NCBI RefSeq assembly: GCF_000328685.1
Contig: NC_019974.1
Coordinates: 1,665,001-1,729,000 of the forward strand
DNA length: 64,000 bases
Direction of reading: 5' to 3'
From: Natronococcus occultus SP4
GTDB taxonomy: Archaea; Halobacteriota; Halobacteria; Halobacteriales; Natrialbaceae
Position 1 is the stretch's first letter, and each line of letters opens with the position of its first letter. Positions 39,845-47,968 of this stretch are shown piece after piece. The notes under the pieces were generated by a model that was not told the origin of the DNA, ran no database searches, and was given only the letters and a program-made list of their open reading frames with translations. Made by a program: the position numbers and the translations under genes.

Positions 39845-39996
39845 GGTCCATGTTACCCCTCAACGTCATCTGGGATAAACGTTCGTCGTCGCCGACTGTC
39901 TCGAGCGCTGCCGGGTCACGCGGTGTTCGGAACGCCGCCGCGATCCAAACGTTCTTGCACTCGTGCGTGACACGGTACCAAAAGACGAGACTAGCA

Positions 39997-42195
39997 ATGA
40001 AACTCACCGTCAAGCCGCTCGTTTCGAACCGGTCGGAACGGTCCGTCGCCGCCCTCGAGCGAGAGACGATAGCTGAGCTTGGTATCGAGTCCGGCGAGTA
40101 CGTTTCTCTCGAGGGACCAACGGGCGAATCGGCCGTCGTCGAGGTGACGTCGCGACCGACCGAGGACGTCGACGACCGGACGATCCGTCTCGAGGACGCG
40201 CTCGCGGATCGCCTCGGCGTCGAGGTCGGGGGGACCGTCCGCGCGGAACCGGTCGACGTTCGGTCCGCCGAGCGAGTCGAGGTCGCGCTCCCCGAGGACG
40301 TCTCCTCGAAGGCAGCCCTCGAGTTCGCACAGCGGGACACATTGGTCGGCCGAGTGCTTTCGGACGCGGAGACGGTGACGGTGTCGCTGGCCGCCGAGTC
40401 GGGCGCCGGGAGCCGGAGTGTCCCGATCGAGGTCGTCGACCTCGAGCCGACGCCTCCGGTCGTCGTCGAGGACTGGACGTCGGTCGTGCTCTCGCCGGAG
40501 GCGGCGTCGATCGACGACACGGAGCGCGATCAACCGACGCCTGCCGTGACGTACGACGACGTCGGCGGTCTCGCCGAGGAACTCGACCGGGTGCGGGAGG
40601 TCGTCGAGCTGCCGATGCGGTATCCGGACGTCTTCGATCGGCTCGGGATCGAGCCGCCGAAGGGCGTCTTACTGTACGGTCCGCCGGGAACCGGGAAGAC
40701 GCTCATCGCCCGCGCGATGGCCAACGAGGTCGGGGCACACTTTCAGACGCTTCGGGGACCGGAGATCGTCTCGAAGTACTACGGCGAGAGCGAGGAACGG
40801 CTCCGGGAGGTGTTCGCGGAGGCCGAGGAGAACGCGCCGGCAATCGTCTTCGTCGACGAGATCGACGCGATCGCGCCGAAACGAGAGGACGTCGGCGACG
40901 CCGAGCGTCGGATCGTCGCCCAGCTGTTGTCCCTGCTCGACGGCGGCGACAGCCGGGGCCAGGTCGTCGTGATGGGGACGACGAACCGGGTCGATTCGGT
41001 CGATCCGGCCCTGCGTCGTCCCGGACGGTTCGACCGGGAGATCGAGATCGGCGTGCCGGACGCGGACGAACGGGCGGAGATCCTCGACATCCACGCGGCC
41101 GACGTCTCCCTGAGCGAGGACGTCGACCTCGAGCGCTACGCCGAGCGAACCCACGGGTTCGTCGGGGCGGATCTCGAGAACCTGATCAGGGAGAGCGCGA
41201 TGTGTGCGCTGCGACGGCTGCGCGAGGACTCGCCCGGTGGACGATCCGAGCTCTCGATCGACGGCCCGATCGAGATCGGCGAGCCGGACGTCGAAGCGGC
41301 GCTTCGCGAGATCGAACCCTCGGCGATGCGCGAGGTGTTCGTCGAGGTTCCGGACGCGGGCTGGACGGATATCGGCGGGCTCGAGGACGCGAAACGGACG
41401 CTCCGGGAGGCCATCCAGTGGCCCCTCGAGTACGCCGACGCTTTCGATCGGGTGTCGCTGCGGCCGGCGACGGGCGTCCTGCTGTACGGGCCCCCAGGGA
41501 CCGGGAAGACGTTGCTGGCGCGGGCCGTCGCAAACGAGGCCCAGTCGAACTTCATCTCGATCAAGGGTCCCGAACTCGTCGACAAGTACGTCGGCGAGTC
41601 CGAACGCGGGATCCGGAACGTCTTCAGCAAGGCTCGAGAGAACGCACCGACCGTGCTCGTCTTCGACGAGATCGACGCCATCGCCGGCACTCGCAACGAG
41701 TCGGGCGAGACGGCCGTCGGGGAACGGGTCGTCTCGCAGCTGTTGACCGAACTCGACGGGCTCGAGGACCTCGAGGACGTCGTCGTCCTCGCGACGACGA
41801 ACCGTCCTGACCGGATCGACGACGCGTTACTCCGGGCCGGGCGGTTCGAACGACACGTCCGCGTCGGAGAGCCAGACCGTGGGGCTAGACGGGAGATCTT
41901 CGAGGTCCACCTCCGCGATCGTCCGCTCGCTGACGACGTCGACCTCGAGACGCTCGCGGAACGGACCGAGGGCACAGTCGGCGCCGCCATCGAGGGGATC
42001 TGTCGAACGGCGGCGATGAACGCCGTCCGCGACTACGTCGAGGACGCGCCGAACGCGGGCTCGCCGCCAGATCTCGAGACGCTCGTCCTGACTGCCGAGC
42101 ACTTCGAGCGGGCACTCGAACGGACGGACGGGGAGTCGGCCGACGAGTTCGGTCGGTCGGCGGACGGGTTCGACGCGCTCCTCGACGGCGAGTGA
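39997..42195 (+). CDS. cdc48: CDC48/VAT-type AAA+ ATPase
   Basis: A 732-residue double-ring unfoldase. Residues 1-180 form the N-domain (double-psi barrel plus small domain). Walker A GPPGTGKT of D1 is at 228-235, with Walker B IVFVDEIDAIAPKRED following. D2 has a second GPPGTGKT near 497-504 and VLVFDEIDAIAGTR. The arginine-finger RPGRFDREIEIG segments are present. It unfolds proteins for the proteasome. The start at 39997 (MKLTVKPLV) fits family length; an upstream open frame does not. Haloarchaea carry several paralogues, so this may be a secondary one. Confidence 0.93.
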   Translation: MKLTVKPLVSNRSERSVAALERETIAELGIESGEYVSLEGPTGESAVVEVTSRPTEDVDDRTIRLEDALADRLGVEVGGTVRAEPVDVRSAERVEVALPEDVSSKAALEFAQRDTLVGRVLSDAETVTVSLAAESGAGSRSVPIEVVDLEPTPPVVVEDWTSVVLSPEAASIDDTERDQPTPAVTYDDVGGLAEELDRVREVVELPMRYPDVFDRLGIEPPKGVLLYGPPGTGKTLIARAMANEVGAHFQTLRGPEIVSKYYGESEERLREVFAEAEENAPAIVFVDEIDAIAPKREDVGDAERRIVAQLLSLLDGGDSRGQVVVMGTTNRVDSVDPALRRPGRFDREIEIGVPDADERAEILDIHAADVSLSEDVDLERYAERTHGFVGADLENLIRESAMCALRRLREDSPGGRSELSIDGPIEIGEPDVEAALREIEPSAMREVFVEVPDAGWTDIGGLEDAKRTLREAIQWPLEYADAFDRVSLRPATGVLLYGPPGTGKTLLARAVANEAQSNFISIKGPELVDKYVGESERGIRNVFSKARENAPTVLVFDEIDAIAGTRNESGETAVGERVVSQLLTELDGLEDLEDVVVLATTNRPDRIDDALLRAGRFERHVRVGEPDRGARREIFEVHLRDRPLADDVDLETLAERTEGTVGAAIEGICRTAAMNAVRDYVEDAPNAGSPPDLETLVLTAEHFERALERTDGESADEFGRSADGFDALLDGE

Positions 42196-42250
42196 ACCGC
42201 TCGAGCTGGTGACCACGGATGCTAAGTAGGAGCACGGCTAGTGGTTGTGT

Positions 42251-42733
42251 ATGTCACCCAACCTTCCCCACGTCCGGCTCGGCGAGGACGCCGCGGAACG
42301 GGGCGACAGCGAGGCCGACGAGGGTCCCGTCCGAACCGTCGAGTACCTCGACTACGAGGTCCTGAGCGAGCGGGGGTGGGATATCGAGGACGACGACCTC
42401 TTCGAGAAAGCGGCCGAAGCCGACCTCGACGACACCGATCACGGTCGGATCGAGGTCACCGGCCGGCGGTACATCCTCGACGCCGCCGAGGATCAGGGGT
42501 TCGAGTGGCCCTACGAGTGTCGGGCCGCGTCGTGTGCCAACTGTGCCGGGATCGTCTACGAGGGCGACGTCGAGATGGATATGGATCTCATCCTCACCGA
42601 GGAGGAAGTCGAGGAACGACAGATTACTCTCACCTGCCAGTCGATCCCGAAAAGCGACGAGGTAAAACTCGTCTACAACGCGATGTATCTCGACTACCTG
42701 CAGGATCGCGTCATCGGCGTCCGAGAGGTGTAG
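42251..42733 (+). CDS. [2Fe-2S] ferredoxin, plant type
   Basis: A 160-residue halophilic ferredoxin. Cluster ligands: CRAASCANC (C-x4-C-x2-C) and a fourth Cys in LTCQSI. About 60 acidic residues precede the beta-grasp domain, more than in the 128-residue Haloarcula and Halobacterium ferredoxins, but with the same kind of acidic surface. It is an electron carrier for oxidoreductases. The ATG at 42251 is used; upstream TTG/TGT codons are unlikely starts. A CTAAGTAGG box about 25-30 bases before it may be the TATA element. Confidence 0.92.
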   Translation: MSPNLPHVRLGEDAAERGDSEADEGPVRTVEYLDYEVLSERGWDIEDDDLFEKAAEADLDDTDHGRIEVTGRRYILDAAEDQGFEWPYECRAASCANCAGIVYEGDVEMDMDLILTEEEVEERQITLTCQSIPKSDEVKLVYNAMYLDYLQDRVIGVREV

Positions 42734-42768
42734 CCCCTCCTGGCGGAATCAGGAGAGCGCCGTTCCGA

Positions 42769-43365
42769 TCAGGACTCGAGGTTCTCGATGGCGTCCTCAA
42801 GTCGCTGGGAGGGCGACTGCTCGGTGACGATCTGTTCTTGCTGGTAGGCGCGGATCGGTTCGGTGTCGATGTCGACGTCGGCGTCGGCCAGCGCGTCCAG
42901 TGCCGTCGCGAGGACGACGGTCTGGAACTCGAGGCGGGATTCGAGGTTGTTGACCTGCTCGAGGGCCCGTTCGGAGAGTTCGGTCAGCGACTGGGAGAAC
43001 TCCGAGAGGTTCGCCTCGGCCTGGTCGAGTCGTCGCTCGCCGAGACTGATCGTCGCGAAGTTCTCGAGTTCGTCGATGTCGTCGGACAACTGCTCGAGGT
43101 CGTCCTCGAGCGTCTCGAGTCGATCATCGACGACGCGCTCGACCTGCTGGTCGATCGTCCCTCCTGCCTCCGCTTCGGTTCCGGGGTTCGACTCGGACGC
43201 GCGCGCTCGCGGACCGCTCGCGCCTTCCGGGCCGCTTTGGGCGTCGCTCTCCTCGATCGGTTCGTCCGCCGGAACGGCGCCGTTTTCGTTCGCACACGTC
43301 AGTACGTGGCTCTTGTACGGGCCCGGTGCCGGATACTCCTCGCCGCAGTGGGCACACTCTGGCAT
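42769..43365 (-). CDS. Zinc-finger and coiled-coil protein, haloarchaeal
   Basis: 198 residues. The N-terminus MPECAHCGEEYPAPGPYKSHVLTC (partly cited: CxxC then HxxxC) is a C2HC zinc finger. Then about 35 residues of acidic linker, and residues 70-170 form a heptad-rich helix (LETLEDDLEQLSDDIDELE, then LSERALEQVNNLESRLE) that should be a coiled coil. It may link DNA or a partner to a multimer; function is unknown. It is convergent with the ferredoxin gene, 35 bases apart. Confidence 0.65.
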   Translation of the reverse strand: MPECAHCGEEYPAPGPYKSHVLTCANENGAVPADEPIEESDAQSGPEGASGPRARASESNPGTEAEAGGTIDQQVERVVDDRLETLEDDLEQLSDDIDELENFATISLGERRLDQAEANLSEFSQSLTELSERALEQVNNLESRLEFQTVVLATALDALADADVDIDTEPIRAYQQEQIVTEQSPSQRLEDAIENLES

Positions 43366-43461
43366 ACGGGCACAATCAACACAGTTGTGTAAATACCTTT
43401 AGCAAATGTTTCATCTATAGGCGGTTGAAAAGAATGCTAGCGGGAGACCGGCCTCGACCCG

Positions 43462-43746
43462 TCAGTCCGACCCGTCGGACTGGTCGGTCGCCTGCAGGAT
43501 GAAGGCTCGCTCCGGCGGGGGCGCGGCGTACAGTTCGACGTCGTTAACGAGTCGGTAGTACTTCCGGTTCCCGCGCCGGTAGTGATCGACGAGCCCCGCC
43601 TCCTCGAGGACCGAGAGGTGATGCACCGCCGACTTTCCGTTCATTCCGACAGCTTCGGCGAGTTCGGACACGTACTTCGGCTCCCGAGAGAGCTCCCGGA
43701 TGATCTTCAGCCGTCGAGCGTTTCCCAGCGCCTCGAGCAGCGTCAT
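43462..43746 (-). CDS. ArsR-like winged-helix regulator
   Basis: 94 residues: LLEALGNARRLKIIRELS, EPKYVSELAEAVGMNGKSAVHHLSVLEEAGLV and HYRRGNRKYYRLVND are the helices and wing of an ArsR-type DNA-binding domain (partly cited). There are no cysteines, so it is not a metal sensor of the ArsR/SmtB type. It is divergent from the amphi-Trp gene, 93 bases apart, so it may control that gene and itself. Confidence 0.82.
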   Translation of the reverse strand: MTLLEALGNARRLKIIRELSREPKYVSELAEAVGMNGKSAVHHLSVLEEAGLVDHYRRGNRKYYRLVNDVELYAAPPPERAFILQATDQSDGSD

Positions 43747-43839
43747 GAACTACCGTACACACACCTGATAGTTGAGTGTTACCGTCTACCCAACAGTTGT
43801 CACGCACATTTATGTATCGATGACGTGGTATTCGATACC

Positions 43840-44142
43840 ATGACGAACAACGTCGAGTTTCCCGACGACGAGCGACCCGACCGCAGGGTCATCACGGATG
43901 GGTTCTTCGAGCAGGAGATCTACCTCTCGCGGACCGAAACGGCGAGTTTCCTCCGGGAGATCGCCGACGCCCTCGAGGACGACGCGTCGCTGACGATCTC
44001 GGGAAGTAGCTGGGAGATCCCCTTCGAGTACCGCGAACCCATCGAGGTCGAGATCGAGTTCTCCGGCCAGCGTACGTCGGAGCTCGAGATCGAACTCGAG
44101 TTCGAGCAGGCCAGAGACGGGAGTGACCTCCGCGTCGAGTGA
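43840..44142 (+). CDS. Amphi-Trp domain protein
   Basis: A 100-residue acidic beta-rich protein. FFEQEIYLSRTETASFLREIADALED and the SSWEIPFEYREPIEVEIEFSG pattern (partly cited) match the amphi-Trp domain, a small module of unknown function. The start at 43840 follows TTTATG at about 43809, a plausible TATA box. The methyltransferase gene follows almost directly. Confidence 0.8.
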   Translation: MTNNVEFPDDERPDRRVITDGFFEQEIYLSRTETASFLREIADALEDDASLTISGSSWEIPFEYREPIEVEIEFSGQRTSELEIELEFEQARDGSDLRVE

Positions 44143-44149
44143 CCGACGC

Positions 44150-44920
44150 GTGATCGGACCGCGATACTACTTCGGGATCTACCACTGGCGGCGGCGGCTC
44201 CGTTCGATCGCGACCGCGGCGGTCGTGATCGTGGCTGCGGCCGTCGCCGGACGCCGAACGCGATCCCGCAGCCGTCGGCTCGTCGCGGCCGCGGTCGGGG
44301 TGGTCGCGGCCGTCCGTATCGGGCGGACGCTCCGCCGACTGGGATCGCCGCCCCCGTGGGCCCTCGAGCGCGCGAAGTACGACGCGCTCGCGAGCCGGCT
44401 CCCGTTCGATCGGGCACAGCGAGTTCTCGACGTCGGCTGCGGGACGGGTCGGTCGCTCGTGGGGCTGGCACCCCACGTTCCCGACGGCGTCGCGGTGCTC
44501 GGCCTCGACGTCTTCGACGACCGCGTCATCCACGGCAACGGACCGCAGCTGGCACGTCGAAACGCCGCCCGCGCCGGACTCGACGCCGAGCCGGTCGCTG
44601 CGGACGCGGCGACGCTCCCGCTCGAGACCGATTCGGTCGACGTCGCGACCGCGTGTCGGGTTCTCCACGATCTGCCGGCCGAGGACGCCGCGGCCGCGCT
44701 CGCCGAGCTCCGGCGGGTCTGTGGTCCCGAAGGGACCGTCGGCGTCCTCGAGTTACCGCTCGTCCCCGACGATGTCGAGGACGATCCGGACCCGGAGTCG
44801 TACTGGTCGGATCGGATCGTCGAGGCCGGGTTCGAGATCGAGGCGCTCGAGCGCCTCGAACTGGCTGGGCGAGCGGAGCCGTACATCGTCGTCGTGGCGC
44901 GGCCGAACACTGATCGCTAA
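44150..44920 (+). CDS. Membrane-anchored SAM-dependent methyltransferase
   Basis: About 256 residues. Residues from about 85 form a class I methyltransferase: VLDVGCGTGRSLVGLA is motif I, LGLDVFDD the next acidic loop, and VDVATACRVLHDLPAEDA motif IV. Before it, two hydrophobic helices (SIATAAVVIVAAAVAG and LVAAAVGVVAAVRIG) predict membrane attachment. I start at GTG 44150, just after the amphi-Trp stop; another GTG, at 44123, would overlap that gene by 20 bases. Substrate unknown, perhaps a lipid or quinone. Confidence 0.75.
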   Translation: MIGPRYYFGIYHWRRRLRSIATAAVVIVAAAVAGRRTRSRSRRLVAAAVGVVAAVRIGRTLRRLGSPPPWALERAKYDALASRLPFDRAQRVLDVGCGTGRSLVGLAPHVPDGVAVLGLDVFDDRVIHGNGPQLARRNAARAGLDAEPVAADAATLPLETDSVDVATACRVLHDLPAEDAAAALAELRRVCGPEGTVGVLELPLVPDDVEDDPDPESYWSDRIVEAGFEIEALERLELAGRAEPYIVVVARPNTDR

Positions 44921-44935
44921 GCGGTCGACAAACCG

Positions 44936-44941
44936 AAAAAA
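44936..44941 (-). terminator. Oligo-U tract after the quinoprotein gene
   Basis: Six A on the plus strand (six T on the minus strand) start 19 bases after the stop of the gene ending at 44960. This fits an archaeal U-tract terminator. Confidence 0.5.
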
Positions 44942-44959
44942 CCGACTGCAGCGAGGTCG

Positions 44960-46678
44960 CTACTCAGACAGCGAGAAGACCGCCAGACGGGTGTCACGGC
45001 CGCCGGCGCCGCGCCGGAGCCAGCCGCTGCCGCCGACCTGGATCGCGACGTACTGCTTCTCGGTCTCGGGGTCGTACCAGCTCATCGGGCTGCCGGCGAT
45101 CGACGCCTCGCCGAGGTCGTACTCCCAAAGCCGGTCGCCGCTCTCGCCGTCGTAGGCGATGAAGTCGCCGTTCTGGGTGCCGGTGAAGACGACGCCGGTC
45201 TCGGTCGTCACCATGCCGCCCCAGATGTAGGCGTCGCTCTCGATCCAGTCGCGCCAGACCCGCTCGCCCGTTTCGGGGTTGATCGCGACGATGGCGCTGA
45301 TCTTCCCGTTGTACTCGTCGGGGACGGCTTCGGTCTCGTCCTCTAAGATTCCGCCCCAGTACTTCTTGCCTTCCTCGTACTCCTCGAAGCGCCACCAGGC
45401 TTCCTGGGGCGAGTTGTTCATCTTCGTGTACATGAGTCCGGTTTCGGGGTTGTAGGCTGGCGGCTGCCAGTCGTTGCCCCCCATCGCGCCGGGCATGAAC
45501 GGCATCCGGCGTCCCTCGTCGATGTGCGGGATCATCCGGTACATGTTCAGCTGCTGGACGCCGGGCTCGCTGCGCTCGATGAGCTCGCCTGTCTCGGTGT
45601 CCATCGTGTAGAGCCAGGCAGTCTTGCCGGCGGAGACGACGACGTCTTTGGTCGTGTTTCGGTGTTCGATCTCCATGTCCCGGATGAGGACTCGCGGCGC
45701 AGCCGAGTCGTAGTCCCAGACGTCGTGAGCGACTTCCTGGTGAGTCCACAGTCGCTCGCCGGTGTCCATATCGAGCGCGAGCGTTCCGCAGCTGTTTCGG
45801 TTCGGTCCCGGTCGGACGGAGCCGTCGAAGTCCGGCCCGGGGTTGCCGATCGGGAGGTAGAGCCGGCGCTGTTCGACGTCGACCGTCGCGTTCATCCAGT
45901 TGGTTGCACAGGACTGGTTGATGCTGTCGCCGACCCACTCGGTCTCGGGTGAGGTCCAAGTGTGCCACAGCTCGTCGCCGGTTTCGGCGTCCAGCGCCTT
46001 GTGGAACCCGCGAACGCCGTACTCGCCGCCCGCGCTGCCGGTGAAGATCATCCCGTCGTACGCGATCGGCGCCCAGGTCGCCGAGTACCCTTCCTCGTGG
46101 TCCGCCGTCGAGGTGTGCCAGACTTCCTCGCCGGTGTACCGGTCGAGCGCGACGACCCCGGAGTCCAACGTCGTCATAAAGACCTTGTCGCCGTAGGCAG
46201 CGACGCCGCGGTTGTTGTCGTCACAACAGAGAACGACGTCCGAGGGCACGGCATACGTATAGCTCCAGAGGATATCGCCCTCGCGAGCGTCGATGGCCTT
46301 GACGTGGTTCGGCCCGTTGGACTGATACATGATCGGCGGGTCGCCCGGAACGATCAGCGGCGTCCCCTCCATGCTCGAGCCGGCACCGACGTCGAGGATG
46401 TACTCGACCTCGAGGTCGGCGACGTTGTCGGGCGTGATGACGTCGGCGGTCGTACGACGGTGTTGTTCGTAGTTCCCGCCGTAGGTGAGCCAGGCCTCCG
46501 GATTATCGCCGGACTCCTGGATCATCTCGTTGGTGACGTCGAACTCCTCGATCCGATCGACGTCGTGTTGGTGCGTGACCGATTTGTCGGGCGATCCCAG
46601 TACGCGGAACCCCTGGTCAGTCTCTCTAACAACCGTATCCTTTGCGGCCTGTACGGCCCTGTCTTCTTCGAGTGACAT
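44960..46678 (-). CDS. PQQ-type (quinoprotein) alcohol dehydrogenase, no signal peptide
   Basis: A 572-residue eight-bladed propeller with repeated tryptophan-docking motifs (for example GEEVWHT, GDELWHT, GERLWTH, GDRLWEY). The vicinal cysteines that form the PQQ-sandwiching disulfide ring are C151-C152. The metal and active-site residues are E219 (GGEYGVRG), N279 (GNPGPDFDG) and D322. D324 two residues on (WDYD) is the extra aspartate associated with lanthanide-using XoxF/ExaF enzymes. There is no haem domain. There is also no signal peptide, and only six bases separate it from the upstream gene, so no hidden one. Family members oxidise alcohols or similar substrates, normally outside the membrane; here it should stay in the cytoplasm unless exported by a partner. 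Confidence 0.85.
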   Translation of the reverse strand: MSLEEDRAVQAAKDTVVRETDQGFRVLGSPDKSVTHQHDVDRIEEFDVTNEMIQESGDNPEAWLTYGGNYEQHRRTTADVITPDNVADLEVEYILDVGAGSSMEGTPLIVPGDPPIMYQSNGPNHVKAIDAREGDILWSYTYAVPSDVVLCCDDNNRGVAAYGDKVFMTTLDSGVVALDRYTGEEVWHTSTADHEEGYSATWAPIAYDGMIFTGSAGGEYGVRGFHKALDAETGDELWHTWTSPETEWVGDSINQSCATNWMNATVDVEQRRLYLPIGNPGPDFDGSVRPGPNRNSCGTLALDMDTGERLWTHQEVAHDVWDYDSAAPRVLIRDMEIEHRNTTKDVVVSAGKTAWLYTMDTETGELIERSEPGVQQLNMYRMIPHIDEGRRMPFMPGAMGGNDWQPPAYNPETGLMYTKMNNSPQEAWWRFEEYEEGKKYWGGILEDETEAVPDEYNGKISAIVAINPETGERVWRDWIESDAYIWGGMVTTETGVVFTGTQNGDFIAYDGESGDRLWEYDLGEASIAGSPMSWYDPETEKQYVAIQVGGSGWLRRGAGGRDTRLAVFSLSE

Positions 46679-46684
46679 GTATGA

Positions 46685-47587
46685 TTACCTCGCTTCTGAT
46701 GGTGCGCGCATCTCTTCAGTGATCCAGAACACGTTCTTGCAGATCTCTTCCTGGTTGACGATCGTGATCGCTGCTCCGGCCGTGATTGCGGCGGTGAGCT
46801 GCGAGTCGGTCAGCCCCTCCTCGCGACCGATCTCGAGGGCTGCCTGCGCCAGCAGGTAGAACCCGCCCAGCAGCGCCTTGACGTCCCAGGAGGCGTCGTC
46901 GAGTATCTCGTCGGTGACGAGGACGCGGTTCTGCCAGAGGTGGACGTCCAGCGAGTCGATCCACAACAGTGTGCCGCCCGCGGCCCGCTGGTGGAGCGGC
47001 GGGACGTGTTCGACGCCGAACTCGACGTCGGCGGGAATCTCCTTCGTCGGAACCCACCGGGCGAGCCGATCGTTGTTGTTCGTGACGTCCATGACGAGCG
47101 CGATCCGCTCCTGCTCGTCGAATCCGAGCGCCTCGAGTTCGGCCGTCAGCTCGTCCGAGCCAATCAGTTCGTGGGCCGTCCCCTCGATGTGTTCGGGCGT
47201 GAACCGCGGCAGGTTCGCCTCCAGGCTCTCGAAGAAATCGATCTCGAGGAGGTGTTCGTAGATCTCCCAGCCGGGATCGGCGAGCTCGCGGTACAGCGAC
47301 TCCGGTTCGCGATCGCCTTCCGGGATCCCCCGTTCTCGAACTTCCGGAAGGCGCTCGAACTGGTCCGAGAGCTCCTCGAGCTGTTCGTCGAGTAACTCAG
47401 TGTCTACCTTTCCGGAGAGATCGCTCCGGATCGCCTCACCCATCGAGGCGAACTCGGGGTCTTCCTCCCGCTTTACTTCCTCCCGGAGCCGTTCGATGGT
47501 CAGCCGGTCGCCATCCACAACCTGCTCGACGTCGAACGTTCGGGCGAGTTGCCGTTGTGCCTCGTCGGTGATCTGTGCCGTCGTCAT
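46685..47587 (-). CDS. Unrecognised 300-residue protein paired with the quinoprotein
   Basis: I do not recognise this family. It is acidic, 300 residues, with no signal peptide and no convincing membrane helix. Residues 1-90 are helical and charged. Residues 150-215 contain RIALVMDVTNNNDRLARW and VPPLHQRAAGGTLLWIDSLDVHLWQNRV (partly cited), which look like an enzyme or cofactor-contact core. Near the end are ITAGAAITIVNQEEICKNVFW and two further helices. It is the first gene after the promoter at about 47665, with the dehydrogenase 6 bases downstream, so it is probably a partner subunit, chaperone or cofactor-related protein. This is inference from context. Confidence 0.7.
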   Translation of the reverse strand: MTTAQITDEAQRQLARTFDVEQVVDGDRLTIERLREEVKREEDPEFASMGEAIRSDLSGKVDTELLDEQLEELSDQFERLPEVRERGIPEGDREPESLYRELADPGWEIYEHLLEIDFFESLEANLPRFTPEHIEGTAHELIGSDELTAELEALGFDEQERIALVMDVTNNNDRLARWVPTKEIPADVEFGVEHVPPLHQRAAGGTLLWIDSLDVHLWQNRVLVTDEILDDASWDVKALLGGFYLLAQAALEIGREEGLTDSQLTAAITAGAAITIVNQEEICKNVFWITEEMRAPSEAR

Positions 47588-47644
47588 ACCTCGTACTCCC
47601 AGTGATACCTGTCGTGTCCCTTGGTTTCAACTACCATGCAGTGT

Positions 47645-47661
47645 GTGTAGCCAACCTACAC
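47645..47661. promoter_or_regulatory. Palindrome at the quinoprotein operon start (operator candidate)
   Basis: GTGTAG-CCAAC-CTACAC has perfect 6-base arms and a 5-base spacer. It sits about 25 bases downstream of the AT-rich TATA tract on the minus strand, at the expected transcription start, where a repressor would block RNA polymerase. Confidence 0.5.
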
Positions 47662-47664
47662 GAT

Positions 47665-47695
47665 CTTAGACCTTATTATAATAAATATATAATTA
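47665..47695 (-). promoter_or_regulatory. AT-rich TATA region of the quinoprotein operon
   Basis: The minus strand carries TTAATTATATATTTATTATA, a run far more AT-rich than the genome. The start ATG lies about 80 bases further, implying a leader. Confidence 0.5.
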
Positions 47696-47968
47696 ACGGG
47701 TGGAATTATGTGTCTTGGACTGTCGCTGTCGTCTTTTCGATAACACAGCTGGTTTCGATACCGTTACCCTCCTCGCTCCTGTCCCGTGGAACCCTTCGGC
47801 CATGATAGAAATCCGCCATTACCGGGCCGGCGCCAGCGTTCGAACGGGAGCCGGGACAGATGCGGACTCGGGATCGCTACCGATGCGGTCAGCATCTACT
47901 TAAACGTTAACCCAAATGATTTATTAGCTCCTTCGTCGACAGTCGGATACGGTAAGAGTGTGAATAAC

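Larger units (their letters stand above)
47588..47968. other. Divergent intergenic region with an AT-rich core
   Basis: 381 bases between two divergent transcription units. Bases 47645-47661 hold a palindrome and 47665-47695 an AT-rich run, probably the promoter of the leftward quinoprotein operon. For the rightward binding-protein gene, ACTTAAACG at about 47898 and ATTTATTAG near 47920 are possible TATA boxes. No gene is credible here. Confidence 0.6.
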
